From contig NC_019771.1 of assembly GCF_000317695.1 (NCBI RefSeq), forward strand, positions 2,174,001 through 2,238,000: a stretch of 64,000 bases of DNA, in the 5' to 3' direction. A program made the position numbers and the translations under genes. The notes beneath the pieces were generated by a model, which was given only the letters and a program-made list of their open reading frames with translations, had not been told where the DNA came from and did no database searches. Source of the DNA: Anabaena cylindrica PCC 7122. Its GTDB lineage: Bacteria; Cyanobacteriota; Cyanobacteriia; Cyanobacteriales; Nostocaceae. Each line of letters starts with the position of its first letter. Position 1 is the first letter of the stretch. Shown here one piece after another: positions 46,691 to 56,217 of this stretch.

Positions 46691-47227
46691 ATGAAAGCTG
46701 TGCAAAGGATAGGGATTGCTGCTGTATCTGGGATGATGTTTTTAACAGTAACATCTGTAGCCAAAGCCAATGATCCTGGTGGTTGTTTTATGGTGACATC
46801 ATCGGGTAAAACTGTTAGTCTTGGACAACTCTGCGGGATGACATCACCACCATCAACTCCCAAGGTTTTTCGAGTTCCAATTAAGCGTCGTAGCGGACAG
46901 ACTCCAATTATAGATGTTAATTTTAACGGTAATCAAGTCTTTGAAATGGTTGTTGATACTGGTGCGAGTGGTATTTTGATTACTCAAGGAATGGCTACAG
47001 CCCTGAAAATTCAACCTTCAGGAACTGTAAAAGCGAGTATTGCCGATGGTAGTATAGTTGAGTTCAAAACTGGTAATATCTCAACAATTGCTGTTAGTGG
47101 TGCTGTTGTTAATAATGCCAGAGTTGCGATCGCACCCAAAGCGATGATTGGGCTGCTGGGACATGATTTTTTTGGGAAATATGATGTCAAAATCTTAGAA
47201 AAACAAGTTGAATTTCATCAGCGTTAG
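46691..47227 (+). CDS. Secreted retropepsin-like aspartic protease
   Basis: The 178-residue protein has a signal peptide (IGIAAVSGMMFLTVTSVAKA, cleavage after AKA). The mature single-domain retropepsin fold has MVVDTGASGILIT carrying the catalytic DTGA, followed by GLLGHDFFGKYDVKI, the second conserved block of the TIGR02281-type proteases. Such enzymes act as dimers in the periplasm or outside the cell. The mature N-terminal segment has two Cys (GGCFM, QLCGM) that may form a disulfide. The substrate is unknown. Confidence 0.8.
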   Translation: MKAVQRIGIAAVSGMMFLTVTSVAKANDPGGCFMVTSSGKTVSLGQLCGMTSPPSTPKVFRVPIKRRSGQTPIIDVNFNGNQVFEMVVDTGASGILITQGMATALKIQPSGTVKASIADGSIVEFKTGNISTIAVSGAVVNNARVAIAPKAMIGLLGHDFFGKYDVKILEKQVEFHQR

Positions 47228-47294
47228 CACAATCATGGGTAGTAATTACCCCCTGGCTAAATTAACCAGGAGTATAAAAAACATTAGTTCAGCT

Positions 47295-47981
47295 TTACAA
47301 ACGTTGCAGCAAATTTAAACCATGAGTATCAGTACCACAGGTATTAAATAACCCAAATTCTTCAGCTAAAAGTTGCACTTCTTCTGATACAACAGGACTG
47401 GGTTTCCAAGGAGTGGGATTGTTGTAAGCATAGAAAGCTTCAACACCGTCAATTCCATCTTCCACAGCAGCGGGAATCAAGTCAAAGTGCGATCGCTTGT
47501 ACCTGGCTGGATGAGCAAGTACAGCTAGTCCACCAGCATCATGAATAGCAGATATCACATTAGCTGCTTGATATTGTTTACCTGTAGTTGCTTTTTTTTG
47601 CAAATAAGGATTGAGACTAGAGCTTTCTGGATCAAAAGCATAAGCCAAAATGTGAACTTCTATATCCAACAAATTGGCATTGATTTCTACACCACTCCAC
47701 AGATGAGGAGTATGTGCATCGGGATGACCCCACTTCCAATCTTCTAACCAAGCCTGTGCGGCTTGATAGCCAGCAATAGTATGATGGTCAGTAATCGCTA
47801 ATCCTTTTAGCCCAATTGCGATCGCTTGCTCCATCAATCCACTTGGCTGCAATCTGCCATCCGAGTTGACCGTGTGCATATGAAAATTAAATAAACTAGG
47901 ACAACTTTCGGCATCAATGCTCTGGAATACTTGTCTTAAAAGTTCTGTGGAAGCAGTAGTCTGGACAAAATTTACAACCAT
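47295..47981 (-). CDS. PHP-domain phosphoesterase
   Basis: The 228-residue protein has the PHP motifs: FNFHMHTVNSDGRL (metal ligands), LAITDHHTIAGYQAA, LAVLAHPARYKRS and TCGTDTHG. These form the trinuclear metal site of polymerase/histidinol-phosphatase-type phosphoesterases. Small stand-alone PHP proteins hydrolyse phosphate monoesters or 3',5'-nucleotides. The gene is alone and convergent with the protease gene. Confidence 0.85.
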   Translation of the reverse strand: MVVNFVQTTASTELLRQVFQSIDAESCPSLFNFHMHTVNSDGRLQPSGLMEQAIAIGLKGLAITDHHTIAGYQAAQAWLEDWKWGHPDAHTPHLWSGVEINANLLDIEVHILAYAFDPESSSLNPYLQKKATTGKQYQAANVISAIHDAGGLAVLAHPARYKRSHFDLIPAAVEDGIDGVEAFYAYNNPTPWKPSPVVSEEVQLLAEEFGLFNTCGTDTHGLNLLQRL

Positions 47982-48259
47982 AACCCCCTCTGAACAACAA
48001 TATGCAATTTTTTAAGAAACCAACACGCCACACTGAATAAATGAAAAATCAATATACACTAGTGTCGGCAGCTACTTTATCTGCTACAGTAATTAATTTT
48101 TGAGATTTGTTAAGACTACGTTAGCAAATCTCAACGCTCATGGTCATGAGTATTTTTGATTACTTCTATAAAGACAGTCTAAAAATTTGCGTAAGTTTTG
48201 ATAAATACTGATATTCTATTCGTTTTAGATACCTGTTATATCTGTTTAGGCTGGTAATG

Positions 48260-48294
48260 ACCAATCACCCATTACCAATCACCCATTACCAATT
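48260..48294 (+). repeat. CCAATCACCCATTA tandem repeat at the purM 3' end
   Basis: About 2.5 units of a 14-bp (2 x 7) repeat. The last codons of purM (ELVMGDW) and its stop lie inside it. Confidence 0.85.
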
Positions 48295-49300
48295 CCCCTG
48301 TACCAGTCACAACTTCACCAATTGCATAAGCGGGAATATCCTGCGATTGAAAATGGTTAATTGCTTGTTCCACTTGGTGAGGTGGTAGTATCACCACAAA
48401 TCCAATCCCCATATTAAATGTATTATACATAGCTTCATCGCTTACAGAGCCAGCCTCAGCTAACCACTGAAACATAGAGGGAATAGTCCAACTATTGGGA
48501 TTAATTTTGATTGCTTGTCCTGTTCCCAGACATCTAGGTAAATTTTCCGGCAAACCCCCACCAGTGATGTGAGCCATAGCGTGAACTTCTAACCCAGCTT
48601 TCAACGCCGCTAAAACAGGTTTAACATAAATTCGGGTAGGTGTGAGGAAAGTCCCACCGATAGTTTCCCCATTGAATAAATCTGGGTTGTCATTCCAAGA
48701 AAAGCCCCCATTGCTGACAATTTTTCTGACCAAACTCAAACCATTACTATGAACCCCAGTACTAGCTAAACCTATAGCCACATCCCCAACTTGCACTTGA
48801 GAACCATCTAGCATCCGGCTTTTTTCTACAATTCCCACACAGAAACCAGCCAAGTCATATTCACCAACTTGGTAAAAACCTGGCATTTCGGCTGTTTCGC
48901 CGCCCAACAAAGCAGAACCCGCCAATTTACAACCAGTAGCTATCCCCGCTACCACCTGAGTTAACTGCTCTTTGTCTAGCTTACCCGTTGCTACATAATC
49001 TAAAAAAAACAGTGGTTCGGCTCCCGATGTCAGCACATCATTCACACACATCCCCACCAAATCAATCCCTACGGTATCATGGCGGTTGAGAATTTGGGCT
49101 ATTTTTAGCTTTGTACCGACACCATCTGTCCCAGACACCAAAACGGGTTCCTTGTAACCTGTAGGGAGTTGAAAACAGCCACCAAAGCCACCTAATCCCC
49201 CAATTACTTCCGGTCTAAAGGTGCTATGAACCAAATTACGAATTTGATCTACAAAAGCTCTACCCGCTTCAACATCAACGCCTGCATCCCGATAATCCAT
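48272..49300 (-). CDS. purM: Phosphoribosylformylglycinamidine cyclo-ligase
   Basis: The 342-residue protein has the AIR synthetase hallmarks: DYRDAGVDVEAG at the N-terminus, LVSGTDGVGTKLKIA (ATP/substrate Asp), ALLGGETAEMPGFY, GLASTGVHSNGLSLVRK and HITGGGLPENLPR. It makes 5-aminoimidazole ribonucleotide from FGAM in purine biosynthesis. No other pur gene is adjacent, as is usual in cyanobacteria. The C-terminal seven residues derive from repeat DNA. Confidence 0.95.
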   Translation of the reverse strand: MDYRDAGVDVEAGRAFVDQIRNLVHSTFRPEVIGGLGGFGGCFQLPTGYKEPVLVSGTDGVGTKLKIAQILNRHDTVGIDLVGMCVNDVLTSGAEPLFFLDYVATGKLDKEQLTQVVAGIATGCKLAGSALLGGETAEMPGFYQVGEYDLAGFCVGIVEKSRMLDGSQVQVGDVAIGLASTGVHSNGLSLVRKIVSNGGFSWNDNPDLFNGETIGGTFLTPTRIYVKPVLAALKAGLEVHAMAHITGGGLPENLPRCLGTGQAIKINPNSWTIPSMFQWLAEAGSVSDEAMYNTFNMGIGFVVILPPHQVEQAINHFQSQDIPAYAIGEVVTGTGELVMGDW

Positions 49301-49374
49301 GCCTAATTACACCGTTCTCAATCTGCGACACACATAGACTATCATCATGACACAATTTAGGCACTAATAGAAGA

Positions 49375-49404
49375 AGGAGTTCAGGAGTTCAGGAGTTCAG
49401 GAGA
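49375..49404 (+). repeat. AGGAGTTC tandem repeat
   Basis: Three to four units of AGGAGTTC, upstream of purM (on the far side of its start). Confidence 0.85.
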
Positions 49405-49461
49405 AAAAGCAATAAGAAACTAGAAAAAAAGGAAGTATTACTCAATACCTTGTCCATTTTT

Positions 49462-49597
49462 TGTAGGTTGGGTTAAGCGACAGCGCAACCCGACGCATTT
49501 GTTGGGTTATACCTCCGGCACACTACGTGTTCACGCAGTGTCCCGCAGGGATACGTCCCATTGCTCCGCAACGCTGACGCGAACAACTCAACCTACA
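49462..49597 (+). mobile_element. MITE-like element R3, copy 2
   Basis: The termini TGTAGGTTGGGTT and AACTCAACCTACA are 13-bp inverted repeats with one mismatch. The left end continues AAGCGACAGCGCAACCC as in copy 1. The interior contains CACTACGTGTTCACGCAGTG and further palindromes and is unlike copy 1. Confidence 0.7.
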
Positions 49598-49627
49598 GAT
49601 CAAGACTTTTTTCGATTTGGACTAAGA

Positions 49628-49703
49628 GTTATTGGTAATTGGTAATTGGGTTATTCACTTCCTCATCTCCATCATTTACCCTGTCACCTGTCACCTGTCA
49701 CCT
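49628..49703 (+). repeat. TTGGTAA and CTGTCAC heptamer repeats
   Basis: A short TTGGTAA array (49628-49650) and three units of CTGTCAC (49681-49703) lie just before the 3' end of the 68-aa gene. Confidence 0.8.
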
Positions 49704-49708
49704 ATTCC

Positions 49709-49915
49709 CTAAAATACCTGATCTTCAATTCCGAGCCACCATTCGCCCAAATTCATCAAATCTTGGAGAATATCGGCTAATTCTTGCTCATAAACCTGTG
49801 TTGATATTGTATCTCGCCGTTCTTTTAGTTTTTGTAGCCTTAATTGAACCAATAACCAAGGTTTAGAAATGCCCCCTGTGGCTTCTAGATATTTTGCTAG
49901 TTTTGTACTATCCAT
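49709..49915 (-). CDS. Small helical hypothetical protein (68 aa)
   Basis: The sequence begins MDSTKLAKYLEATGGISKPW and continues as an amphipathic helical protein with an aromatic C-terminus (LGEWWLGIEDQVF). I recognise no family. The composition is natural and the gene is flanked by non-coding repeats, which supports real coding. Function unknown. Confidence 0.55.
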   Translation of the reverse strand: MDSTKLAKYLEATGGISKPWLLVQLRLQKLKERRDTISTQVYEQELADILQDLMNLGEWWLGIEDQVF

Positions 49916-49998
49916 AAAATTTTAGTTTCTTGTGCGTTTAATTACGAATTTAAAATTATGTAAATAATGATACTCCTGACTCCCGAATTTTTACCAAA

Positions 49999-51471
49999 TT
50001 ATGCTTTTACTTCATAAATAGATATTGCTTCATCTTTGCCTTTGACTTTCACTGATTTATCTATTAGTCTCAGAGAAAAAGATTCAGGACAAGATAAGTT
50101 TCTCACTACTGACTCGGTGATGAGAATATTACATCCATATTGCTTAGTTAGCCCCTCAATTCGGGAGGCAACATTAACTGCATCACCGATAACAGTAGAA
50201 TCTATGCGGGAAGTAAAGCCTACTGTACCCATAACTACTGTACCACGATGAATACCAATGCCAACACTAATTCTTGGTAAACCAGTTTTTCCTGTTTGCA
50301 TACTTCGCTCATCATTAAACTTATCTAAAGCTTGTTGCATTAAAATTGCGGCGTGTAAAGCGCAGTCTGTATTTCCATCGTCAAATAGCGCCATAATAGC
50401 ATCACCAATATATTTATCAATAAATCCCCCTGCTTCATCTATGGCTTTTCCCATACAAGCCAAATAGTCATTCAAAAACCTAAAGATTTCTATAGGTTCC
50501 ATTGCTTCAGACATTGAGGTATAACCGCGAATATCACAGAATAAAATCGTCATTCTCCTTGTTGAAGCTGCACCTACTTCAATGTTTTCTATGCCTTGGG
50601 GAGCAATAACTGAGATAAACTTATTGGGAACAAATCTCTCAAAAGAATCTAAAGTTTTTTTCAACTTGTTAAATGATATCTGCAATGCAGCAGACATTTC
50701 ATTTACTGAAGTTGCCAAAGCGCCAATTTCATCTGCACGAGAATGAATATCTGCGCGATGTTGTAAATCTCCACCTGCGATTTTAGCAACACTAATTTGT
50801 AAACGGCGTACCGGATCACTTAAATGCTGTGCTAAGAAATACGCACATATCCAGCCTATGTTTAGTCCAGCAAAACCTACTACCAAAGCCTGATTGACTG
50901 CATTGGTAACAGCAAGATTGACTTTTCGTAAGGATATACCTATTCTTAATTTGCCAAGTTTTCTACCAGATAGTGTTTGAATATCTGATGATACCTCCAT
51001 CACTTTTTCACCACGTTTAGCCCGTAATTTATCAGCAAAATAAATATCTCGGAGAATAAATGTTTCAACAACGTGAGTTTTTTCGGAGGAATTTATGGCA
51101 GCATTGGTGACACTGAGGGATACAATATCAGGGATATAATTGTTTTGAAATTCGTCAGGAGAAGACGCAGCAATCTGATTTTTTTGATTGGAATCAGATA
51201 CTAAGGCATAGAGAAAATCTTCATTTTCTCTCAACAGCAAATCTATATTTAAACGAATTTGACTCCAGTTTTCCTCCGATACCTCGTTGGCATAGGTAGA
51301 ACTTAATACCTTAGATAGAATTTTAGCATCATTTAATTTTTCTTGGTGGTAAAGAGTACTTTCACTTTTTGCCCAAACCGTAACGATCGCACCAATCAAA
51401 GCCAGAATCAGGAGGGTGGTAGAAGCCATGATCTGGGTACGAATTGAAGAACGTAAGGCGAAAAATTTCAT
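49999..51471 (-). CDS. Membrane adenylate/guanylate cyclase with HAMP domain
   Basis: The 490-residue protein begins MKFFALRSSIRTQIMAS. TM1 is about residues 14-36, an extracytoplasmic sensor domain extends to about 195, TM2 is about 196-218, then HAMP (LSDPVRRLQISVAKIAGGDL) and a class III cyclase domain. The latter has ILFCDIRGYTS (metal Asp), YIGDAIMALF (second Asp) and VIGDAVNVASRIEG (Asn/Arg transition-state motif). The ATG overlaps the stop of the lipoprotein gene as ATGA, which decides this start against a start 12 codons upstream. It should make cAMP (or cGMP) in response to a periplasmic signal, possibly relayed by the lipoprotein. Confidence 0.88.
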   Translation of the reverse strand: MKFFALRSSIRTQIMASTTLLILALIGAIVTVWAKSESTLYHQEKLNDAKILSKVLSSTYANEVSEENWSQIRLNIDLLLRENEDFLYALVSDSNQKNQIAASSPDEFQNNYIPDIVSLSVTNAAINSSEKTHVVETFILRDIYFADKLRAKRGEKVMEVSSDIQTLSGRKLGKLRIGISLRKVNLAVTNAVNQALVVGFAGLNIGWICAYFLAQHLSDPVRRLQISVAKIAGGDLQHRADIHSRADEIGALATSVNEMSAALQISFNKLKKTLDSFERFVPNKFISVIAPQGIENIEVGAASTRRMTILFCDIRGYTSMSEAMEPIEIFRFLNDYLACMGKAIDEAGGFIDKYIGDAIMALFDDGNTDCALHAAILMQQALDKFNDERSMQTGKTGLPRISVGIGIHRGTVVMGTVGFTSRIDSTVIGDAVNVASRIEGLTKQYGCNILITESVVRNLSCPESFSLRLIDKSVKVKGKDEAISIYEVKA

Positions 51472-52496
51472 GGCTTTACAGTCAACTCTTCTACAAAAGT
51501 CACCCATTTGAGTTGCTTGGTTTCTGCTTGACAGTTATTACCGAAAGCTAGAGTCACTGGGCCACCCATTTTCGATGAAATTGGTTTTTTGTCGTTATCC
51601 CATCTGGTAGCTAAGAGAATATCACAGTTGCGGACTTCTTCAGCGGTTAAATTTATTGCTTCTGTTGTTTTACGGTAAACTGCTGGTTTACCACTTATAA
51701 CCACAGATCCCTTTGGGGTTAAGTTAACACCAGCTAAGGACAAAACATCGCGCACTCTGACACCCTGTATTTGAACCTTGTTACTTGGCCACCAGACTCG
51801 ATAACCAACTTTTTGTGTCAGGGTAACTTGAGGTAATTTGTCAAGATCTGCTAAATTAAATTCACGCTGACCCACTCGCACTAGGGCTTTTTCTGTACCA
51901 ACTATGATATCGGTGACGTAAAATGCCCACATACCTTCATCATATTTTTGTTTGAGTTCCTGATGCTGGGTATAAGGAAAGACTAAATAAATCGGGCCTC
52001 CTTGACTACGCTGAATTTGTTGATTATTTCTGGTAAGTGCTAAAATGATTGGGTAAGTCAGCAAGTCTTCTATTTTGATTGTGACTTGATAAGCGTCGTA
52101 AGAGACAAAAGTTACTTCAGTTACTCCTGGTTGAATACCAAACTTTTGTAACAGTGTGTTTATAGCTATGCCACGAAAATTAAATACCTGACTTGGGTTA
52201 ACGATGTTATTTGCATCAACTGTATTGACATTGGCTTGAGCTAAATCTTGTATCTGCTGCCAATTTAGGGTTACAGGTTTACCAGTCGTTGTTTCACCCT
52301 GAATAACTAAATTCCACTGACGCTGCTGATTGTTTTTGTCGTTATCTGCCAGAATTTGCCTATTGCGCGTAACTGCTTCTTTACGCCATACTTCCAATTG
52401 TTGATCTGTCGGCTTTTTTGTGCAACCTACCAAGCAGATTGTAGCTATCCCTAAAGATGCTAAGGCCAAGTTTTTCCAGACATTCAATACAACCAC
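51468..52496 (-). CDS. Lipoprotein with molybdopterin-oxidoreductase-like folds
   Basis: The 342-residue protein has a lipoprotein signal (LASLGIATICLVGC, lipobox LVGC with Cys25). Two similar halves follow: WNLVIQGETTTGKPVTLNW with NFRGIAINTLLQKFG, and FNLADLDKLPQVTLTQKVG with QGVRVRDVLSLAGV. These resemble the oxidoreductase molybdopterin-binding (SUOX) fold; no pterin-coordinating Cys is evident in the usual place, so it may be a binding rather than a catalytic protein. It is translationally coupled to the cyclase, which suggests a sensor-partner role. Confidence 0.7.
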   Translation of the reverse strand: MVVLNVWKNLALASLGIATICLVGCTKKPTDQQLEVWRKEAVTRNRQILADNDKNNQQRQWNLVIQGETTTGKPVTLNWQQIQDLAQANVNTVDANNIVNPSQVFNFRGIAINTLLQKFGIQPGVTEVTFVSYDAYQVTIKIEDLLTYPIILALTRNNQQIQRSQGGPIYLVFPYTQHQELKQKYDEGMWAFYVTDIIVGTEKALVRVGQREFNLADLDKLPQVTLTQKVGYRVWWPSNKVQIQGVRVRDVLSLAGVNLTPKGSVVISGKPAVYRKTTEAINLTAEEVRNCDILLATRWDNDKKPISSKMGGPVTLAFGNNCQAETKQLKWVTFVEELTVKP

Positions 52497-52645
52497 ATCT
52501 AAAACTACTACTTCAAGAAGGTTTGTAAACTGGGGTTGGCTACTTTAGGGGCAGCACTGTAATACATTTTTACACGATGATTAGAGATTCTCCACAAAAA
52601 TGTGACCTTTGTGGCTACTAAATGATGAAAACGTCACAATAGGGA

Positions 52646-52756
52646 ATGGGTAATTGGTGATTGGTGATTGGTGATTGGTGATTGGTAATTGGTGATTGGG
52701 AAAGTATATATTTTTCTTCTGCACCCTGCACCCTGCCCCTTGCCCCCTGCACCCTG
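52646..52756 (+). repeat. Tandem repeats ATTGGTG and GCACCCT
   Basis: About seven ATTGGTG/ATTGGTA units (52649-52700) are followed by GCACCCT/GCCCCTT units (52720-52756). An in-frame extension of putA into this DNA is not real coding. This fills most of 52497-52808. Confidence 0.9.
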
Positions 52757-52808
52757 TTCCCTATCACAGGCTTCCATAGATAATCTTAAATTAAGGAGTT
52801 CAATTTCA

Positions 52809-55781
52809 GTGGTATTACAAATACAAAACAGCACTTACGAAGCAAAAACCCAAGAAATTGCTAAACAAGTTCTTGCAGCTACCCAAGAAAATCGCTCTTT
52901 TTTGGCTGCTTTACGGGATCAAATGCGTTGGGATGATAAATTACTCGACTGGGCTATGAGTAATCCTGGGTTACGGGTGCAGCTTTTTCGCTTTATTGAT
53001 ACTTTACCCGCTTTACATAGTAAATCAGAAATTGCGTCTCATTTACAAGAATATTTGGGAGATGAGTCTGTAGAATTACCCGCAGCTTTGAAAGGGATGC
53101 TCAATTTTGCTAATCCTGATTCTATGCCGGGACAGGTAGCAGCGACAACTGTGGGAACTGCTGTGGAAACTCTGGCACATAAGTATATTTCTGGGGAAAA
53201 TATTAAACAAGTCATTAAAACTGTTGAGAGACTGCGAAAGGAAAAGATGGCTTTCACTATTGATTTACTTGGTGAAGCGGTAATTACGGAAACAGAAGCG
53301 CAGTCTTATTTAGAAAGATACTTGGAGTTGATGCAGCAATTGGTGGAGGCTTCGCAAAAATGGACGAAAATTCCGGCTATTGATGAAGCTGAGGGTGAGA
53401 ATATTCCGAAAGTTCAGGTTTCTGTGAAGTTAACGGCGTTTTATTCTCAGTTTGATCCTTTGGATGCTCAAGGTAGTGAGGAACGGGTGAGCGATCGCAT
53501 TCGTATTTTACTACGTCGGGCAAAAGAGTTGGGTGCAGCCGTCCATTTTGATATGGAACAGTATGCGTATAAGGATATTACTTTCAATATTCTCAAAAAA
53601 CTTTTGCTAGAAGAGGAATTTCGCCAACGTACTGATATTGGCATGACTATTCAGGCATATCTGCGCGATAGTGAACAAGATGCTAGAGATATTATTGCTT
53701 GGTTAAAACAACGGGGTTATCCTCTAACTGTTCGTTTGGTTAAAGGTGCTTATTGGGATCAGGAAACTATCAAAGCTGCTCAAAAGCATTGGCCGCAACC
53801 TGTTTATAATGATAAAGCGGCTACAGATGCGAATTTTGAGACAATTACGCAGATATTGCTAGAAAATCATGAGTATGTGTATTCTGCCATAGGAAGTCAT
53901 AATGTGCGATCGCAATCTCGCGCCATAGCCATAGCAGAAACTCTCCAAGTCCCTCGTCGTCGGTTTGAAATGCAAGTGCTTTACGGCATGGGTGATAAAA
54001 TAGCCAAAGCTTTGGTAGATAAAGGTTATCGTGTGCGGGTTTATTGTCCCTATGGTGAACTTCTCCCCGGAATGGCTTATTTAATCCGGCGATTATTGGA
54101 AAATACCGCAAATAGCTCCTTTTTACGCCAAAACTTAGAAAATCGTCCCGTTGAAGAACTACTAGCTGCACCAATTCCAGCTTCACCCTCGCTTGCGGGG
54201 GGGACTGAGGAGGGGTTCTTCGGTGTAGCAGATACGGATTTTGCTGAAGAGGAAAAAAGAAGAAAGTCAAATCAAGCTTTTAAAAATGTCCGTCAGCAAC
54301 TTGGTAAAACTTATTTACCTTTGATTAATGGGGAATATGTAAATACAACCACCTTTGTTGATTCTCTTAATCCTTCTAATTTCAGTCAAGTTGTGGGAAA
54401 AATCGGACTTCTCAGCGTTGAACAAGCTGAGGAAGCAATGAAATTTGCTAAAGCTGCTTTTCCTGCTTGGAAGAAAACCCCAGTTAAACAACGTGCTGAT
54501 ATTTTGCGGAAAGCTGGGGAGTTAATGGAGGAAAGACGCGCTGAACTTTCTGCTTGGATAGTTTTAGAAGTAGGAAAACCTGTTAAGGAAGCAGACGCGG
54601 AAGTTTCGGAAGCGATTGATTTTTGTCTTTATTACGCTGATGAAATGGAACAGCTTGATAAAGGTGTAATTTATGACGTTTCGGGAGAAAATAATCGTTA
54701 TATTTACCAGCCTAAAGGCATAGCTGTTGTGATTTCTCCCTGGAATTTCCCTTTGGCTATTGCTTGCGGGATGACTGTTGCTGCTTTGGTTTCAGGAAAC
54801 TGCACTTTGCTCAAACCTGCGGAAACTTCTTCTGTAATTACTGCTAAATTTACAGAAATTTTAATTGAAGCCGGAATACCAAAAGGTGTTTTTCAATACG
54901 TCCCCGGTAAGGGTTCTCAAGTCGGTGCTTATTTGGTCAATCATCCTGACACCCATGTAATTGCTTTTACTGGTTCTCAAGAAGTAGGGTGTAGAATTTA
55001 CGCAGAAGCTGCAATTCTCAAACCTGGTCAAAAGCACATGAAAAAGGTAATTGCGGAGATGGGTGGGAAAAACGCAATTATTGTGGATGAAAGTGCTGAT
55101 TTAGACCAGGCTGTTGTCGGAGTTGTGCAATCGGCTTTTGGTTATAGTGGTCAAAAATGTTCTGCTTGTTCACGGGTAATTGTTCTCGAACCGATTTATG
55201 ATGCTTTTGTCGAAAGGTTGGTAGAAGCGACGAAATCTTTGAATATCGGGGAAACGGAATTACCAAGTACCCAAGTTGGCCCTGTGATTGATGCTAATTC
55301 ACGCGATCGCATTTTGGAGTACATTCAAAAAGGAAAAGAAGAAGCAAAAGTCGCTTTGGAGTTACCCGTACCAACTCAAGGTTATTTTATCGGTCCCGTG
55401 ATTTTTTCGGAAGTACCTGCAAATGGGATAATCGCACAACAGGAAATCTTCGGCCCTGTGTTAGCGGTAATTCGAGTTAAAGATTTTGCAGAAGCTTTGG
55501 AAGTTGCTAACGGAACAAATTACGCTTTAACTGGTGGACTTTATTCTCGTACACCTTCCCACATTGAACAAGCGCAAGCAGATTTTGAAGTTGGGAATTT
55601 ATACATTAACAGGAATATTACCGGGGCAATTGTCGCCCGTCAACCTTTTGGTGGGTTTAAGCTTTCTGGTGTAGGTTCTAAAGCTGGAGGGCCTGATTAT
55701 CTTTTGCAATTCCTAGAACCAAAAACGGTGACAGAAAACATTCAGCGTCAAGGTTTTGCACCTATTGAGGGTGCTGAGTAA
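52809..55781 (+). CDS. putA: Bifunctional proline dehydrogenase / P5C dehydrogenase
   Basis: The 990-residue protein joins an FAD-dependent proline dehydrogenase barrel (about 90-440; RLVKGAYWDQE, FEMQVLYGMGD, YCPYGELLPGMAYLIRRLLE) to an NAD-dependent aldehyde dehydrogenase (about 500-975; SPWNFPLAIA, FTGSQEVG, EMGGKNAIIV with the conserved Glu, and SGQKCSACSR with Cys784). It oxidises proline to glutamate. No DNA-binding RHH domain is present, so it is not self-regulating. I set the start at GTG 52809, preceded by AAGGAG; upstream in-frame DNA is tandem repeat. The interdomain linker (SPSLAGGTEEGFFG) looks repeat-derived. Confidence 0.93.
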   Translation: MVLQIQNSTYEAKTQEIAKQVLAATQENRSFLAALRDQMRWDDKLLDWAMSNPGLRVQLFRFIDTLPALHSKSEIASHLQEYLGDESVELPAALKGMLNFANPDSMPGQVAATTVGTAVETLAHKYISGENIKQVIKTVERLRKEKMAFTIDLLGEAVITETEAQSYLERYLELMQQLVEASQKWTKIPAIDEAEGENIPKVQVSVKLTAFYSQFDPLDAQGSEERVSDRIRILLRRAKELGAAVHFDMEQYAYKDITFNILKKLLLEEEFRQRTDIGMTIQAYLRDSEQDARDIIAWLKQRGYPLTVRLVKGAYWDQETIKAAQKHWPQPVYNDKAATDANFETITQILLENHEYVYSAIGSHNVRSQSRAIAIAETLQVPRRRFEMQVLYGMGDKIAKALVDKGYRVRVYCPYGELLPGMAYLIRRLLENTANSSFLRQNLENRPVEELLAAPIPASPSLAGGTEEGFFGVADTDFAEEEKRRKSNQAFKNVRQQLGKTYLPLINGEYVNTTTFVDSLNPSNFSQVVGKIGLLSVEQAEEAMKFAKAAFPAWKKTPVKQRADILRKAGELMEERRAELSAWIVLEVGKPVKEADAEVSEAIDFCLYYADEMEQLDKGVIYDVSGENNRYIYQPKGIAVVISPWNFPLAIACGMTVAALVSGNCTLLKPAETSSVITAKFTEILIEAGIPKGVFQYVPGKGSQVGAYLVNHPDTHVIAFTGSQEVGCRIYAEAAILKPGQKHMKKVIAEMGGKNAIIVDESADLDQAVVGVVQSAFGYSGQKCSACSRVIVLEPIYDAFVERLVEATKSLNIGETELPSTQVGPVIDANSRDRILEYIQKGKEEAKVALELPVPTQGYFIGPVIFSEVPANGIIAQQEIFGPVLAVIRVKDFAEALEVANGTNYALTGGLYSRTPSHIEQAQADFEVGNLYINRNITGAIVARQPFGGFKLSGVGSKAGGPDYLLQFLEPKTVTENIQRQGFAPIEGAE

Positions 55782-55788
55782 TATATAT

Positions 55789-55817
55789 TGTCAACAGTTA
55801 ACAAATAACTGTTGACA
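55789..55817 (+). terminator. 12-bp perfect stem-loop after putA
   Basis: TGTCAACAGTTA, loop ACAAA, TAACTGTTGACA, starting eight bases after the putA stop. There is no T-run, so it may stabilise the transcript or terminate weakly. An operator role is also possible. Confidence 0.5.
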
Positions 55818-55861
55818 AATTCACAATATTTTCAGTCAAAAAAATCAGTAACAGTCATAAA

Positions 55862-56095
55862 ATGTCTAATAAATTTGATGATTTTTTAAGTTTACACTCT
55901 GATAATGTACCGTCAGATATTGTAGAGGCTTCTGTTTATGTAAATGATACTCTAGAGATAGCCCAAAGGATAGCTATAGATTTATTTGGAAAAGAAGTAT
56001 CGGAAACTACGGTTATTTCTATATACGACCGTATTAAGGCAAAGCAAGATAATTTGAACTGTGATGATCAAGATCCTGAATGGAATGAAGATTAA
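55862..56095 (+). CDS. Small acidic hypothetical protein (77 aa)
   Basis: It starts MSNKFDDFLSLHSDNVPSD and ends with an acidic tail (DDQDPEWNED). It is helical and soluble, with no signal peptide and no recognisable family. It stands between putA and the small pair at 56218-56926 on the same strand. Confidence 0.5.
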   Translation: MSNKFDDFLSLHSDNVPSDIVEASVYVNDTLEIAQRIAIDLFGKEVSETTVISIYDRIKAKQDNLNCDDQDPEWNED

Positions 56096-56217
56096 AAATA
56101 ATAAATATCCTATATATAATATTCCCATTCTGAAAATCATTAAATCCTAGAAATCCTGATTCTGACAAATTATGATATTTTGATGTTAAAATATAAAATC
56201 AGGGTTTCTCTATATTT

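Noticed and set aside
52689..52808. N-terminal extension of putA
   Set aside because: This stretch is GCACCCT-type tandem repeat DNA. A GTG at 52809 with AAGGAG upstream gives the normal PutA length.
53845..54270. 141-codon minus-strand frame within putA
   Set aside because: It is antisense to conserved proline dehydrogenase motifs and has no protein signature.
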